64,000 bases of DNA from Paraphaeosphaeria minitans (taxonomy: Eukaryota; Ascomycota; Dothideomycetes; Pleosporales; Didymosphaeriaceae). Position numbers and translations under genes: made by a program. Of the stretch, positions 9,757 to 19,520 are shown piece after piece. Positions within the stretch are counted from its first letter, which is position 1. Each line of letters begins with the position of its first letter. The stretch lies in contig WJXW01000002.1 of NCBI GenBank assembly GCA_015832175.1, positions 4,402,001-4,466,000 of the forward strand. Reading direction: 5' to 3'. The notes under the pieces were generated by a model. That model did not search any database. It had not been told where the DNA came from and saw nothing but the letters and a program-made list of their open reading frames with translations.

Positions 9757-11444
9757 TCACTGAAACACCCCACCCCCAAACCCCACCGGCCTCCTCACCC
9801 TCGCCCCCTCAACAAACGGCACCACAGCCATCGCCTTGTAGATCCGGCCCATCCCTGTCGGGCCCCGATCCACCAGCCTCTTCACCGCGCCCTCCAGCCT
9901 CGTCCTGACCTCCTCGTCCCCGGCAGCCTTCAGTAACCTTTCCGTCCTCTCCATGATCCCTAAGCTGGACAGGAAGTAGGCTTGTTCGACAGGCCCGTGG
10001 ACCTCCACGCCCGAGGACGCATCCAGCGCGGCCTCGGCGAGCCCGACGAAATCCACATCTGCGCTGATGTCAACGAGGCCCGCGGAAACGAAGGGCGAGA
10101 CGGCGCGGTGCGAGCGGATCCCGCGGAGGGTGTTGGCGGGGATGGTGGACTGGGGACCGTAGTCGAGGATGAGGGCGGCGCCGGAGGGGTTTGGCTTCTG
10201 CAAGGGTTCGGGGAGCGGTTGGGATATTGGGGATGTCGAGGTGGCGGTGGATGTTTGAGTTTTGAGTTCGTTCTTGTTTTGGGTGGAACGGGGGGGATTC
10301 GCGCCGCCGATGCGCACCGCAAAGTCTGCCATGTAGGAAAGCGACTCGGGGGATATCTCTACGATGGCGTCGGTGGTGTTTTGCAGGGCTTTGTACCTGT
10401 CCGAGGTCTGCGGGAGGTAGAGGCTGTACGGGGTGGGCGTCTTCGAGAGCGTGAGGTGGAATTCCGGGGGTGGTGAGCCGTCCTCGCTGGTCTGGTTTTG
10501 GGACATCTGGGACTCGTGAATGGGCGAGACGACCAGCTCGTGCCATTGGTTTTTGGGAGCTTGCGGGCCGGTTTTGGGAGAAAGAGGTCCGTCGGGCGTG
10601 ATTGTTTTGGAGGCGGCGGGGAGGGTGGAGTTTGCGACGTTTTGGAAGACGTGGATGGGGAGGGCGTCGAAGAACTCGTGGGCGAGGATGAAGGGGGTGG
10701 ATGTTTCTTCTGTTCAATGGATTAGCGCTTGCATGTCAACAGCTGGAGTGGTTGGTGTACCCTTGGGCACGAATCTGATGTCTTCGCACCAGTTGACAGT
10801 GCAATTCGGTATGTACTTGCACGGCGCTCTCCATCCCAGTTCGAACTCGTCTGGCGCACCCGTCCCGGACAGCCGTTGGGCTTGCTGTTTTCGCAGGTCG
10901 TCGGACGCCTCAATCATGTAGATGGCTTCTACGCTCTGCGCGAACGGCTTGAAGCTCGAGATTGTCCTCAATACATCGTCCATCAATGTCCCTCTCCCAG
11001 GGCCTACTTCGATGATTTGTACCCTCTCTTTCCGGCCCTGGGCCATCCACTCTGTATATAGCCATATGCCCACCAATTCACCAAAGACTTGGCTGATCTC
11101 GGGCGACGTTATGAAGTCGCCCTTTGCGCCGAACTGATCGTGGCCGGGTGTTTGGCGCGTGTAGTACCCGCCCTGGTCGGAGGTGAGGCATTGACGCATG
11201 TACGAGGCCACTGAGACAGGGCCGGTAGTCTATAATCCTGTCACGAAGAAGTCGTTTGTAGGTAAAAGACCAAACGTACCTCTATTGCCTGCGCCAGCGT
11301 CTTTGCGAGCGGCGTCGACCATTGTCGCTCTTCCGAGTCGCTCGATGACCACCGCACCGCACATCGCACCGGTCTCGGCCTGGCCACCTGCGGTCTTGTG
11401 CATCTCGTCGCGCTGCGCAGGAGATTGAGAGAAGCTGCCCTCAT
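9757..11444 (-). CDS. Mitochondrial protein-arginine methyltransferase, NDUFAF7/MidA family
   Basis: Three exons on the minus strand (11444-11280, 11229-10761, 10709-9757), introns of 50 and 51 nt, give 528 residues. NDUFAF7 is a SAM-dependent methyltransferase of the mitochondrial matrix that dimethylates the NDUFS2 subunit and is needed for complex I assembly. The N-terminus (MRAASLNLLRSATRCTR, then RWSSS) is rich in Arg and Ser and lacks acids for about 30 residues, as in a mitochondrial presequence. Exon 2 carries GGYYTRQTPGHDQFGAKGDF and TSPEISQVFGELVGIW, then the SAM motif EVGPGRGTLMDDVL. Exon 3 begins with FILAHEFFDALPIHVFQ, the conserved NEFFDALP-type motif. It contains family-specific insertions of low complexity. 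The tail of the gene faces GOT1. Confidence 0.9.
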
Positions 11445-11625
11445 CTCGATTCGTTATCGCCTTTCCATGACGTTGTCTAGCGACCAAAAAGTTAACTTTC
11501 GGAACGCGGGAGCTATGACCGACTTGTCCCAAGTCGACGCCTGACCACGTGCCATTCGACCCCACGGAATCAATCCCTCCGACATCCAATACCAGCTTCA
11601 TCTAGACTCGAGAACTCCAGAAATC

Positions 11626-12981
11626 ATGGCGTCGCGTTGGGCAGACGACGAGGCGGATAAGGCAGAGGTCCTGCGCCGAAAAAAAGAAAAGGACGAGAAG
11701 AAGCGCCTCAAGCTCCAGAAACAACAAGCCGAGCAAGAAGCTGCCGCGGCTGCTGCACAAGAAAGAGAACTTGAATCGCGTCCAGCGAAGCGCCGACGAC
11801 TCTCCAACGACCCCAGCTCCCAAGACGTTGCTCCCAATGAGACACCAGCGGAAAGGCCACTTATACGCTTTGACGGCGGCGGTTGGGGACCATGCCGACA
11901 CGTCTCCAACTTCGAGACCCTGAACCATATCGAAGAAGGCTCCTACGGTTGGGTATCCCGCGCCCGCGAGATCTCCACCGGCTCCGTTGTCGCGCTCAAG
12001 AAGATCAAGATGGACTACCAGCAGCAAGACGGCTTCCCCATCACCGCCCTCCGTGAAATCACCATCCTTCAACGCGCCCGCCACAACAACATCGTCCACC
12101 TACATGAAGTACTCTCCGGCTCGGACCCCTCCGAGATTGTCCTCGTTATGGAATTCCTCGAGCACGACCTCAAGACACTGCAGGAAGACATGCCTGAGCC
12201 GTTCCTCGCGTCCGAAGTCAAAACGCTGCTAAAACAGCTCACATCTGCGCTTTCATTCCTGCACTCAAATCACATCCTCCACCGAGACCTAAAGACTTCC
12301 AACATCTTACTGAGCAACCACGGCCATCTCAAGATCGCGGACTTCGGCATGGCGCGCCACATACCGCCGCCAGATGCGCGCCTCACACAGCTCGTAGTCA
12401 CGCTGTGGTACCGCGCCCCCGAGCTCCTCCTCGGCACCGAGGCCTACAGCACAGAGATCGACATGTGGAGTCTGGGCTGCATATTCGGCGAGCTCCTCCT
12501 CAAAGAGCCCATCCTGCAAGGCAAAAACGAAGTCGACGAACTGACCCGCATATTCGCGCTCTGCGGCCTCCCAACCGAGCGCAGCTGGCCCGAGTTCTGG
12601 CGTCTTCCCAACGCGAAGGGCCTCAAGATCCCGCGGGACTCGGGTGCAAAGAGTGGCGGAGTGATACGGACAAAGTTCCCGTTCCTGACAAACGCGGGCG
12701 CGGACTTGCTCATGAGTTTGCTTTCGCTGAACCCCGAGCACAGACCCAGCGCAGACGAGGTGCTGGACCATGCTTACTTTAGGGAGCAGCCGAAGCCGAA
12801 GCCCATGGAGATGTTCCCCACGTTCCCGAGCAAGGCGGGCCAGGAGAAGAGGCGGAAGAGGAGTCCGAATGCGCCGAAGAGGGGGGACGCGCCGGGGATG
12901 CAGAACGTGGATTTCAGCGGAATCTTTGCGAATCGGGAGGAGGAGCAGGCGGGCGCGGGGTTTCAGTTGAGAGTAGCTTGA
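11626..12981 (+). CDS. Cyclin-dependent kinase, CDK11/PITSLRE type
   Basis: An intronless 451-residue Ser/Thr kinase. Residues 1-85 form a charged Lys/Glu/Ala-rich region with an NLS-like AKRRRLS (54-60). The kinase domain spans about 96-390: glycine loop IEEGSYGWV (102-110), catalytic Lys in VALKKIK (about 125), a PITALRE cyclin-binding helix (138-144), HRDLKTSN (219-226), DFG (239-241), and the WYRAPE activation segment. HRDLKTSN and the PIT.LRE helix point to CDK11 rather than CDK1 or CDK9; CDK10 is the nearest alternative. CDK11 kinases are nuclear and act in transcription, splicing and mitosis. The activation loop has Thr in VVTLWYRAPE, as in CDK11. The C-terminus is basic. It is divergent from the NDUFAF7-type gene. 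Confidence 0.9.
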   Translation: MASRWADDEADKAEVLRRKKEKDEKKRLKLQKQQAEQEAAAAAAQERELESRPAKRRRLSNDPSSQDVAPNETPAERPLIRFDGGGWGPCRHVSNFETLNHIEEGSYGWVSRAREISTGSVVALKKIKMDYQQQDGFPITALREITILQRARHNNIVHLHEVLSGSDPSEIVLVMEFLEHDLKTLQEDMPEPFLASEVKTLLKQLTSALSFLHSNHILHRDLKTSNILLSNHGHLKIADFGMARHIPPPDARLTQLVVTLWYRAPELLLGTEAYSTEIDMWSLGCIFGELLLKEPILQGKNEVDELTRIFALCGLPTERSWPEFWRLPNAKGLKIPRDSGAKSGGVIRTKFPFLTNAGADLLMSLLSLNPEHRPSADEVLDHAYFREQPKPKPMEMFPTFPSKAGQEKRRKRSPNAPKRGDAPGMQNVDFSGIFANREEEQAGAGFQLRVA

Positions 12982-13890
12982 AGGGTGAGTGATCATGTGC
13001 GAGACTCCGCAACAGGAAGATCCAAGTGTACTACTCCACCTGATTACTTCGATGTAAGATCATTTTCTGGTGAAAATCTTCCATCCGCCCTTGCTGGGAT
13101 GTCAATGTATTGGGGCTGGGGGCACACGATGCTTGGAAGTGTTCTTAAGCATCCGTCAGCACCAATTCTTCCGTGGGTAGTGAAGAAAGAAAAAAAGATT
13201 GGCTTTCTCTCGTGCTTCAAGGGAGTATCTACAAAGCTTGATGATCACGCATCTCAAACCTACTCAAAATCTCTTGATCTCTTATATCCTCCACGACCCC
13301 GCCTCGCACCTTACATGGAAAACAATCCACACCACACGTACATCTCTACCATGCGTCGACATATTCTCGCCTCGACTGTCGACCCGAGCCCGGCTGCCCG
13401 GCTAAGTCGACAGGCCGCCGTTGAGATGTAAAAGTGGTAGGGCTGAGACTGGAGAAAATAATTCCAATGTGTTGTTGATGGGGATATGACCATAAGTCGC
13501 TGTGCTGTTTGTGAGGAAGATGTTGTTAGGGCAGTAATGAAAAAAAAAGAAAGCACCCAGGAGTCTACACGTGGAGTCAGTCCCTCGGAAGATGATACGC
13601 ACAACATGAACCGCAACAAGAGGAAGTATGTTGTATAGTTTTAGTTTTGGATTGACGTACTTATTTCTTACTCTGATTAAACATTAAACGCTTCCGCTAC
13701 TTACTTCACCCCACCCACCCACCGACCCAGAGACTAAGAATATGGAAGTGTTAGGAAAGGAGAAAAACCCAGAACCCACCGTAGACCCAAAAGGAAAAAG
13801 AACAAGGAAACACCGACACCATAGGGTACAATGTACAAGGTAAATCAGAGGCTCACCCGACTCACCCTCCAAAGGTTGAAAAGATGTGCT
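12982..13890. other. Intergenic region between convergent genes
   Basis: This holds the 3' flanks of the CDK gene (plus strand) and the CFEM-like gene (minus strand). A frame at 12985-13431 begins four bases after the kinase stop codon, but its protein is unlike any family and it is better read as 3'UTR. A-rich tracts occur near 13541-13552 and 13790-13810. Confidence 0.55.
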
Positions 13891-15429
13891 CTACAACTCC
13901 GCAAACGCAAGCCACATGATGCCCATGAACCCAGCGAAGCTCGCCATGCCCGCGCTGCCGAACTCTGACGCCGCGGCGCCGCTGAACTCGGGCTGCTTGG
14001 GCTGCGTGGGGCTGCTGCCCGAGTCTGCGCCCGAGCCGCTGCCAGATCCGGAGCCTGAGCCTGCTGAACTGCTGCCGGATCCAGAGCCTGAGCCTCCTGA
14101 GCTGCTGCCAGGCCCGGGGCCCGATCCTGAGCCTGAGCCAGCGCCAGCGCCAGAGCCGCTGGATCCCGAGCCACTGGATGCCGAGCCGCCGGAGCCAGAG
14201 CCAGAGCCAGAGGAGCCAGAGGAGCCGTTGCTCTTGCTGGTCTCGGAGGGCAGAACGATGATCTCTGTCTTTGTCTTGCTGGGGCGGATGGTGGTGGTGC
14301 CGTTGTTGAAGGGCCCGACGGAGGAGGTCGCGGTTGCGGGGGCGCCGGTGGAGAGGACGATGGGGATGGTGGTTTTCGTGACTTCTGCCTCTGAGCTGGA
14401 GCTGGCGCTGGAGCTGGCGCTGGAGCTGGCGCTGGAGCTGGCGCTGGAGCTGGCACTCGAGCTCCCGGTCACGGTAACGACGGTGGCAACGTTGCCGCAC
14501 GCGGAGACGGCGAAGTCGTTGAACTTGGTGGTATCGTCGGGGCAGTTGTCAGACACGGACTTGAGAGCGCCCAGGCGGTCGAGCTCGATGCAGATGCAGG
14601 GAAAGTCGGCGGGGTTGCACTTGGAGTTTCCTAGGAGCGGAAAGAGGACGTCTTGGGCGCAGTATGAGAGACCGGCGACGGCGCCGGGGATGTCGGGGGG
14701 TGATTGGGGGATGGCGGTGGAGAGGGTGACGAAGAGGGTGGAGGAGAGGGTGAGGGTGCTGAAGATAGTGGGAGACATTGTGGTTGTGGTTGTGGAGGTA
14801 CACGTTTTGCAGGTTTTGGTTTGGGCAGCGGTTTTGGTTTGGGCAGCGGTTTTGGTCGAAGTCTCCGTGGACGTGGTCTTGGAAGATCCTGTTAAAGAAG
14901 TCTCGGTGCTGTAGGCCGAAGTTGATGCAGTCGCGGGCGCTGGACTGGAGGATGTGGTAGATCCGGACTTTAAAGATTCGGTCTTAGAGGTGGTTGCAGA
15001 AGACTCTGTGCTAGAAGATCCTGTGGTAGACGACTTGGTGGCAGAAGACTCTGTCGGAGAAGGTCCCGTGCTGGTAGTCTCGGACTTTGAGGACTCTTTT
15101 TCGGAAGAAGACGAGCTTGAGGTCTTCGCGGTAGAAAACGAGGGTGTTATAGAAACAGTGTATGGGACCGAGGTGAAAGATGGAAGCGAAGGAGTTTCGG
15201 TGTACACCGTAGTCTCAGCCGTGGAAGTATAGGCGACGGTAGTTGTGGTGGTGAGCTCCGAGTAGTCAGTCTCAGTCGATACTAAAGAGGATGATTCGTG
15301 TTGGTGTTTATGCGACGAGGAACTGATGATCAGGGAAGTACGAGTCCAGAAGTCTCTGACGTGCCAATGCATGTTGAGGGCGAATGTAGATATAATGAAG
15401 AATAGCGAGTGAGGTGGTGAGTTGAACAA
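13891..15429 (-). CDS. GPI-anchored CFEM-like cell-wall protein with Ser/Thr-rich N-terminal extension
   Basis: The open frame encodes 512 residues with no intron. CFEM proteins are fungal surface proteins, some of which bind heme. The CFEM-like core follows IPQSPPDIPGAVAG and includes NPADFPCIC, with the Asp that ligates heme in CFEM proteins; six cysteines are visible instead of the usual eight. Downstream lie SASSS repeats (about 14395-14452), a long Gly/Ser repeat tract, and a hydrophobic C-terminus (MASFAGFMGIMWLAFAEL) preceded by small residues, typical of a GPI signal. The region before the core is about 215 residues of Ser/Thr-rich sequence. Inside the frame an internal Met at 14778 opens a second signal-peptide-like stretch (MSPTIFSTLTLSSTLFVTLS). 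So the true start may be 14778 (295 residues), or both may be used. The first Met (15429) also starts a hydrophobic segment. Confidence 0.78.
   Translation of the reverse strand: MFNSPPHSLFFIISTFALNMHWHVRDFWTRTSLIISSSSHKHQHESSSLVSTETDYSELTTTTTVAYTSTAETTVYTETPSLPSFTSVPYTVSITPSFSTAKTSSSSSSEKESSKSETTSTGPSPTESSATKSSTTGSSSTESSATTSKTESLKSGSTTSSSPAPATASTSAYSTETSLTGSSKTTSTETSTKTAAQTKTAAQTKTCKTCTSTTTTTMSPTIFSTLTLSSTLFVTLSTAIPQSPPDIPGAVAGLSYCAQDVLFPLLGNSKCNPADFPCICIELDRLGALKSVSDNCPDDTTKFNDFAVSACGNVATVVTVTGSSSASSSASSSASSSASSSASSSSEAEVTKTTIPIVLSTGAPATATSSVGPFNNGTTTIRPSKTKTEIIVLPSETSKSNGSSGSSGSGSGSGGSASSGSGSSGSGAGAGSGSGSGPGPGSSSGGSGSGSGSSSAGSGSGSGSGSGADSGSSPTQPKQPEFSGAAASEFGSAGMASFAGFMGIMWLAFAEL
14395..14455. 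repeat. In-gene short tandem repeat (SASSS-coding)
   Basis: A 12-bp unit, GAGCTGGCGCTG, recurs about five times inside the CFEM-like gene. Each copy adds Ser-Ala-Ser-Ser. Such tracts vary in copy number between strains in fungal wall proteins. Confidence 0.8.
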
Positions 15430-15675
15430 TGAACGCGTTCAGAGACATGCAATATATGTGCTACCTTCCAAAAATTTGGAAGCTGCATGCGGTCGCCCAA
15501 AAACGACAAAGGCGGGTTCCTGGACGGTAAAACAGTCGGCGACGCATCCGGGCGAACATCTTTGTTGGCAAAGTTTCAGTTTTCGCGTTGGCATCGCGAG
15601 GTTGTAGCGTGGCTCTGAGTTCCGGTTCCGTCGTCTGCACTGGAATGTGGCGCAAACGGCTTCCTTTCAGCATCG

Positions 15676-16404
15676 TCATGGCCCCCTCTGGAATTCGCTC
15701 ACTTTTTTTCGCCCCACGTGCTCTTTAGCTGCTTTGGATGTGAGAGCTGTATTGTGCAAGTCCACCCGCGCACGCTTCTGGTCATCGAGGGAAGGTTGAA
15801 TCGAGGCATTCTGCTTTTCTAGGATGCCTAGAATCATACCTACCTGACTTTTGTCATAGAAGCACTCGTGATGCTCTTTTGCGTACCGTATTACACGAGA
15901 TAAATCATCCGTCGCATTTGCGGAAGGTTCATCTTGATTCGCCAGCAGATTCTCGTAATAAGGGTTGGCACATTCACGAGGCCATGCACGCCTTATACAA
16001 CGTCGCCTATCGCATTCGCCCATGAACCGTCGATATTGGTACGCTAAAATGTAAGGGTCCTTCTGAAACGCTGGCCTATGTGGCGTGTACGGCTTATACT
16101 TCCTGAGGCGTCGACTATCGGGATGGAATAAACTTTGATATTGCTGAAGTCTCTCGCGATTTGACTCCAGCGCAGTACGGTATTGACGTCGAAGCTGCTC
16201 TCGTGCGCTGGGGTCAATATGAGCATATGCTTCCTTGGCTTGAGAATCTTCCGGTGTATCAAACAGACGAAAGTACAGTCCCCATAACTCGGGGTCCGCC
16301 ATATAGTGCAATGTATCGTGTCCACTCCAATCGATTGATGCTTTAGGAGGGGTTAAGTAATGTTCGCGTGTGTCGAGACAAAGGGTGATGTCCCTGCGGT
16401 ACCT
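15676..16404 (-). CDS. Hypothetical protein beside the transposon island; 5' end unresolved
   Basis: Not recognised. The frame is open from just after a TAA at 16405-16407 to the stop at 15676-15678. The first in-frame ATG is at 16302 and gives 208 residues. However, the sequence before that ATG also reads as protein (DTREHYLTPPKASIDWSGHD then TLHYMADPELWGLYF), so an upstream exon probably exists; an acceptor-like CCGCAG is at about 16392-16397. The protein is hydrophilic and rich in Arg, Tyr, Glu and Gln, with motifs such as RRFMGECDRRRCIRRAWPRE and HHECFYDKSQVGMILGILEK. No signal peptide or membrane segment is visible. The missing 5' part would fall in the 370 bp between here and the island, so the gene may be intact, or truncated. 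Codon use looks normal and unaffected by RIP. Confidence 0.55.
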   Translation of the reverse strand, partial: RYRRDITLCLDTREHYLTPPKASIDWSGHDTLHYMADPELWGLYFRLFDTPEDSQAKEAYAHIDPSAREQLRRQYRTALESNRERLQQYQSLFHPDSRRLRKYKPYTPHRPAFQKDPYILAYQYRRFMGECDRRRCIRRAWPRECANPYYENLLANQDEPSANATDDLSRVIRYAKEHHECFYDKSQVGMILGILEKQNASIQPSLDDQKRARVDLHNTALTSKAAKEHVGRKKVSEFQRGP

Positions 16405-16776
16405 TTAAGTAGCGCTTGGTGTGGCAGCCAGAGGTAGTGCGGAGACAAGCAGTAAAAGGGAACACAAAGGGAGGAACCACACGAGTGTCTAACAGCTGCC
16501 AAGTTTGACAGTGACAAAGGACTCTGAAATGTCACTTGGACATCCGAAAAACTCACGATTGTGCATCACAGTGGGTGCATATATCGTGAACGCGTTTGAG
16601 CAACGTGGGTGGTAAAGGTGTTCGAGTTTACCTTGCTCCCCAATTGGTGGTACGGCAGAAGTTATTGCGACGGAGTTTCCCCATCTCTTTCAGCACCTAG
16701 TTCGAACAACACTGGTGGTATGAGGCGTGGCGCTATGAAGAAAATAAAGCGTTACTGACGCCATAACTTCTGTTAG
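16405..16776. other. Boundary region between gene and transposon island
   Basis: Not A+T-rich and not visibly RIP-mutated. It may hold the first exon and promoter of the neighbouring minus-strand gene. It ends with GTTAG (16772-16776), the left target-site duplication of the whole island. Confidence 0.6.
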
Positions 16777-17088
16777 TGTTGGTTTGGCTCAATCTGCAAT
16801 CAAGCATTTGAGGGTTAATAGTATACTATCGTGCAAAGGGTGAGAAGTAGGTTTAATTGATTATGTCTAGTCTATCGTACAAAGGGGCACTAAGGACCTT
16901 ATAAAGTCTCTGCCTCTTAGCGCTAACCTAAGTAGGGGGTCCTTATGTAGGTCCTTATAGGTAGGTAAGGCCTTATAAAGTCTCTGCCTTTTAGCGCTAA
17001 CCTAAGTAGTGGGTCTTTATATAGGTTCTTATAGGTAGGTAGGCCCCTATTTTACTTAGTGCTATTTGTATAATAAACTGTATAGATA
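16777..17088 (-). repeat. LTR A (left LTR of Copia-1), 312 bp
   Basis: Begins TGTTGGTTTGGC and ends GATA (a GACA with C-to-T). It contains a 74-bp tandem duplication (units starting at 16897 and 16971) shared only with the right LTR at 46863-47174, which pairs the two. The 238-bp LTRs of Copia-2 and Copia-3 have a single unit. Confidence 0.92.
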
Positions 17089-18105
17089 CTAGTAACTTTT
17101 TTTTGTGTAATAGCTTATATCTATTATACGCTTTCTCTTTCCTATCTTTCTTTATCTATATAGTTGGCCTTCCCCTATTAGAATAAGTTATAAAGTAGGT
17201 GCAGTGTTACTGTGTAGTAAAAGTCCTATTTATACCTCCTCTTATATAAATAGGTAGTAATAGCTAACCTGCTTAGTTCTTACCTTACCCCTTTACATAG
17301 TAGTAGAGTTATATTATATAATAAAGCTCTTTCTAGGCATATATTCTATGCGTAAATAGAAGGTAGAGTGTTAAGTAATATAATACTTAGCGCTAGGTCT
17401 TAGTAAGTAAGTATAGAAAGATCGCTCCTAGTTATATAATAAAGGTATATAGTAGAAGTAAAGTATAAGGTAGCCTTTTATACTTCTTCTTTATTACTTT
17501 ATTAGTCTTGTTTATCTTCCTCCTCTTTTATATAATAGTTTTTATCCTCTAGCTCTCCTTTAAAGTTAAAGATATATACTTATATATCTATAGTAGAGGG
17601 TTTATATTTATAGAAGTTAGTGTATAATAATATATATTACTTTCTAGCTTACTAGGTATCTTTTAGTAGATAGTTAGTAGACTAGCATCTTTCTTTATAG
17701 TATATAAAGTATTTCTACTTTATATAAGAGTTTAAACTTCTAAAGTTACTCCTTTTTTTTAGTCTAAAAGTTAATCTGCCTCTAGAGGGGCTAGATCCTC
17801 TTATATAATTAGGATTATTATATTATTAATTAGTGTAGTACACCTCTTTACTATCTTAGAGGAACTATAACTTTTTCCTATCTTTAGTAACTTAGAGTAA
17901 CGCACAAAGGTTACTAAGTAAGCCTTTTACTATATTTTTAGGGTTAAACATAGCTTATTTAAAGTTAGGATAGTTGTAGTATACTTATATAATAGTAGTG
18001 TGTAGTTATAGTTTACTACTAAAGCTTTATTTAAGAGCCTTTTAGGCTAAAGTAAGCTTATTAATTATTACTTCTAGGGCCTTATGTAATATAGTAGCTA
18101 GATTA
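17089..18105 (-). pseudogene. Copia-1 internal fragment with gag remnant (RIP-mutated)
   Basis: Matches the Copia-3 internal region at 36746-37770 almost base for base. From about 17431 on it is also homologous to the gag part of Copia-2 (27081-27756). No frame is open. It is interrupted at 18106 by Gypsy-1, with GATTA (18101-18105) as target duplication. Confidence 0.85.
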
Positions 18106-18517
18106 TGTTAAGATCCGAAGGCTAGGCCTCCCGGGATCTTCATATGTATCTACATTCGTTGTTCGAGTGACACAGCACAAAAAGGTCACGTGATTAGATT
18201 AGTGTGATTAGAGCGCTAAGACAACTAATTAGACTAAGCACTTAACATACTAAGTAACTAATTAGTGCTTAATTAGTTTAATTAGAGCGATTAGTCCACT
18301 AATCGCTTAAAGTATATAGGAACGCAAGGATAGGCTCTCTATACTTATATTTAATCTGTTTATTAATCTATTGTTTAGATTCTAGCAGACTAAATTGTTA
18401 ACTTGTTACACTTTGTAAGATACTATTATATTAATAAGACCTTCTACCTTCTATAAGTACTCCTGCCTAAGAACTAACCTTAACCCTTTAGGACTAGCTA
18501 CCCTTTTAGATTTAACA
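18106..18517 (+). repeat. Gypsy-1 5' LTR, 412 bp
   Basis: Begins TGTTAAGATCC and ends TTTAACA. Its first 130 bp keep many CpG and CpA sites (for example CCCGGGATC and GTGACACAGCAC) that are C-to-T or G-to-A changed in the right LTR, so this end is less RIP-mutated. Confidence 0.93.
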
Positions 18518-18589
18518 TCTTAAACACCCTTAATATAAGTACTTTATAAACTCCTACCTCTTCTACAGCTTTAGGTGCCGCTAAGATTA

Positions 18590-19520
18590 CTCCTATAAAG
18601 AATAGTAGTAAGGCGTATAAACCTAATCTCTACTTTAGTAAACAATTTTAAACTAATATCTAGATTCTCTAGTTAGACCTCTACTTCTTTAACTTAAATA
18701 AAACTCTTAAAGACAAAAAGAAGGTTATCTTTGTAGCAATATATATATAAAGAGATATAGGATTATAGATCTATCTCTACTTTAAAAAGTACCTAGGAAT
18801 AGACTATAATAATAATAATAATAATTACGTAAACAAGCACGCTAATGTAGTTAATATTATTAAAAATTATAATAACTTTAAGAAATACCTTAAATAACTC
18901 TTTAAAATTACTAATAAGGACTTTATTATAAAAGTAAAAATTTAGACTATAACTTAGAAATAATTAGTAGCTAAGTATATAGCTAAGTTTCGCAAATACG
19001 CTATGCAGCTTAACTAGGATAATAAGTCTCTCTAGGACATGTACAAATAAGAACTTAAATAGAAACTACGTAAAGAACTCTTACGTAGTAGTGCACAAAT
19101 TACTAACTTTAAAGAACTATATAAAGAAACTATTAGAATTAACAAAGAGTAGTTTTTACTATAATAGGAGCTCTACTAAAACCCTAAGGTAATAAGCTTT
19201 AGATAACTAGTAAAAGTAGTTTATAAGAACCCTATTAGAATTGTCTAAAAGCAACAGCTAAGGAACTACTAGAAATACAAACTAATAAAAGATATCTAGT
19301 TTAACTACTTAAGCAAAGAAAAAAGAGGAAGAATAGGCCCTAAGTAGCCTAATAAACGCGTCTCTAATAGAAGTTAATAACTAATAACTAAGACCTATAA
19401 ATGCTTTATATATAGCAAACTAGGCTATATAGCTAGGAACTATAGATTAAAGAACAAAGTCTATTAAACTAAGTTAAATATACTAACTATTAAGGACTAA
19501 AAACCTAATAAGGAATAGGA
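18590..19520 (+). pseudogene. Gypsy-1 gag remnant with CCHC zinc knuckle
   Basis: In the plus-strand frame at 19402-19443 one reads CFIYSKLGYIARNY. This is a CCHC knuckle (C-x2-C-x4-H-x4-C) in which the second Cys, the His and the last Cys have become Tyr by C-to-T or G-to-A change. The rest of the region is Lys/Asn/Leu-rich with many TAA and TAG stops. Confidence 0.75.

Noticed and set aside
12985..13431. 148-residue plus-strand frame just after the kinase stop
   Set aside because: Composition and lack of family features fit a 3'UTR; no intron or promoter signal supports a gene.
13886..14914. 342-residue plus-strand frame rich in Pro/Glu
   Set aside because: Mirror of the Gly/Ser and Ser/Ala repeats of the CFEM-like gene on the minus strand.
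14779..15429. Ser/Thr-rich upstream part of the CFEM-like frame as a separate gene
   Set aside because: It has no stop codon of its own and no clear splice exit; kept as a possible N-terminal extension instead.
16680..16740. GTTCGAAC word resembling a tRNA T-arm
   Set aside because: No acceptor stem, D-arm or anticodon arm fits around it. No tRNA was found anywhere in the window by eye; tRNAscan-SE would settle it.
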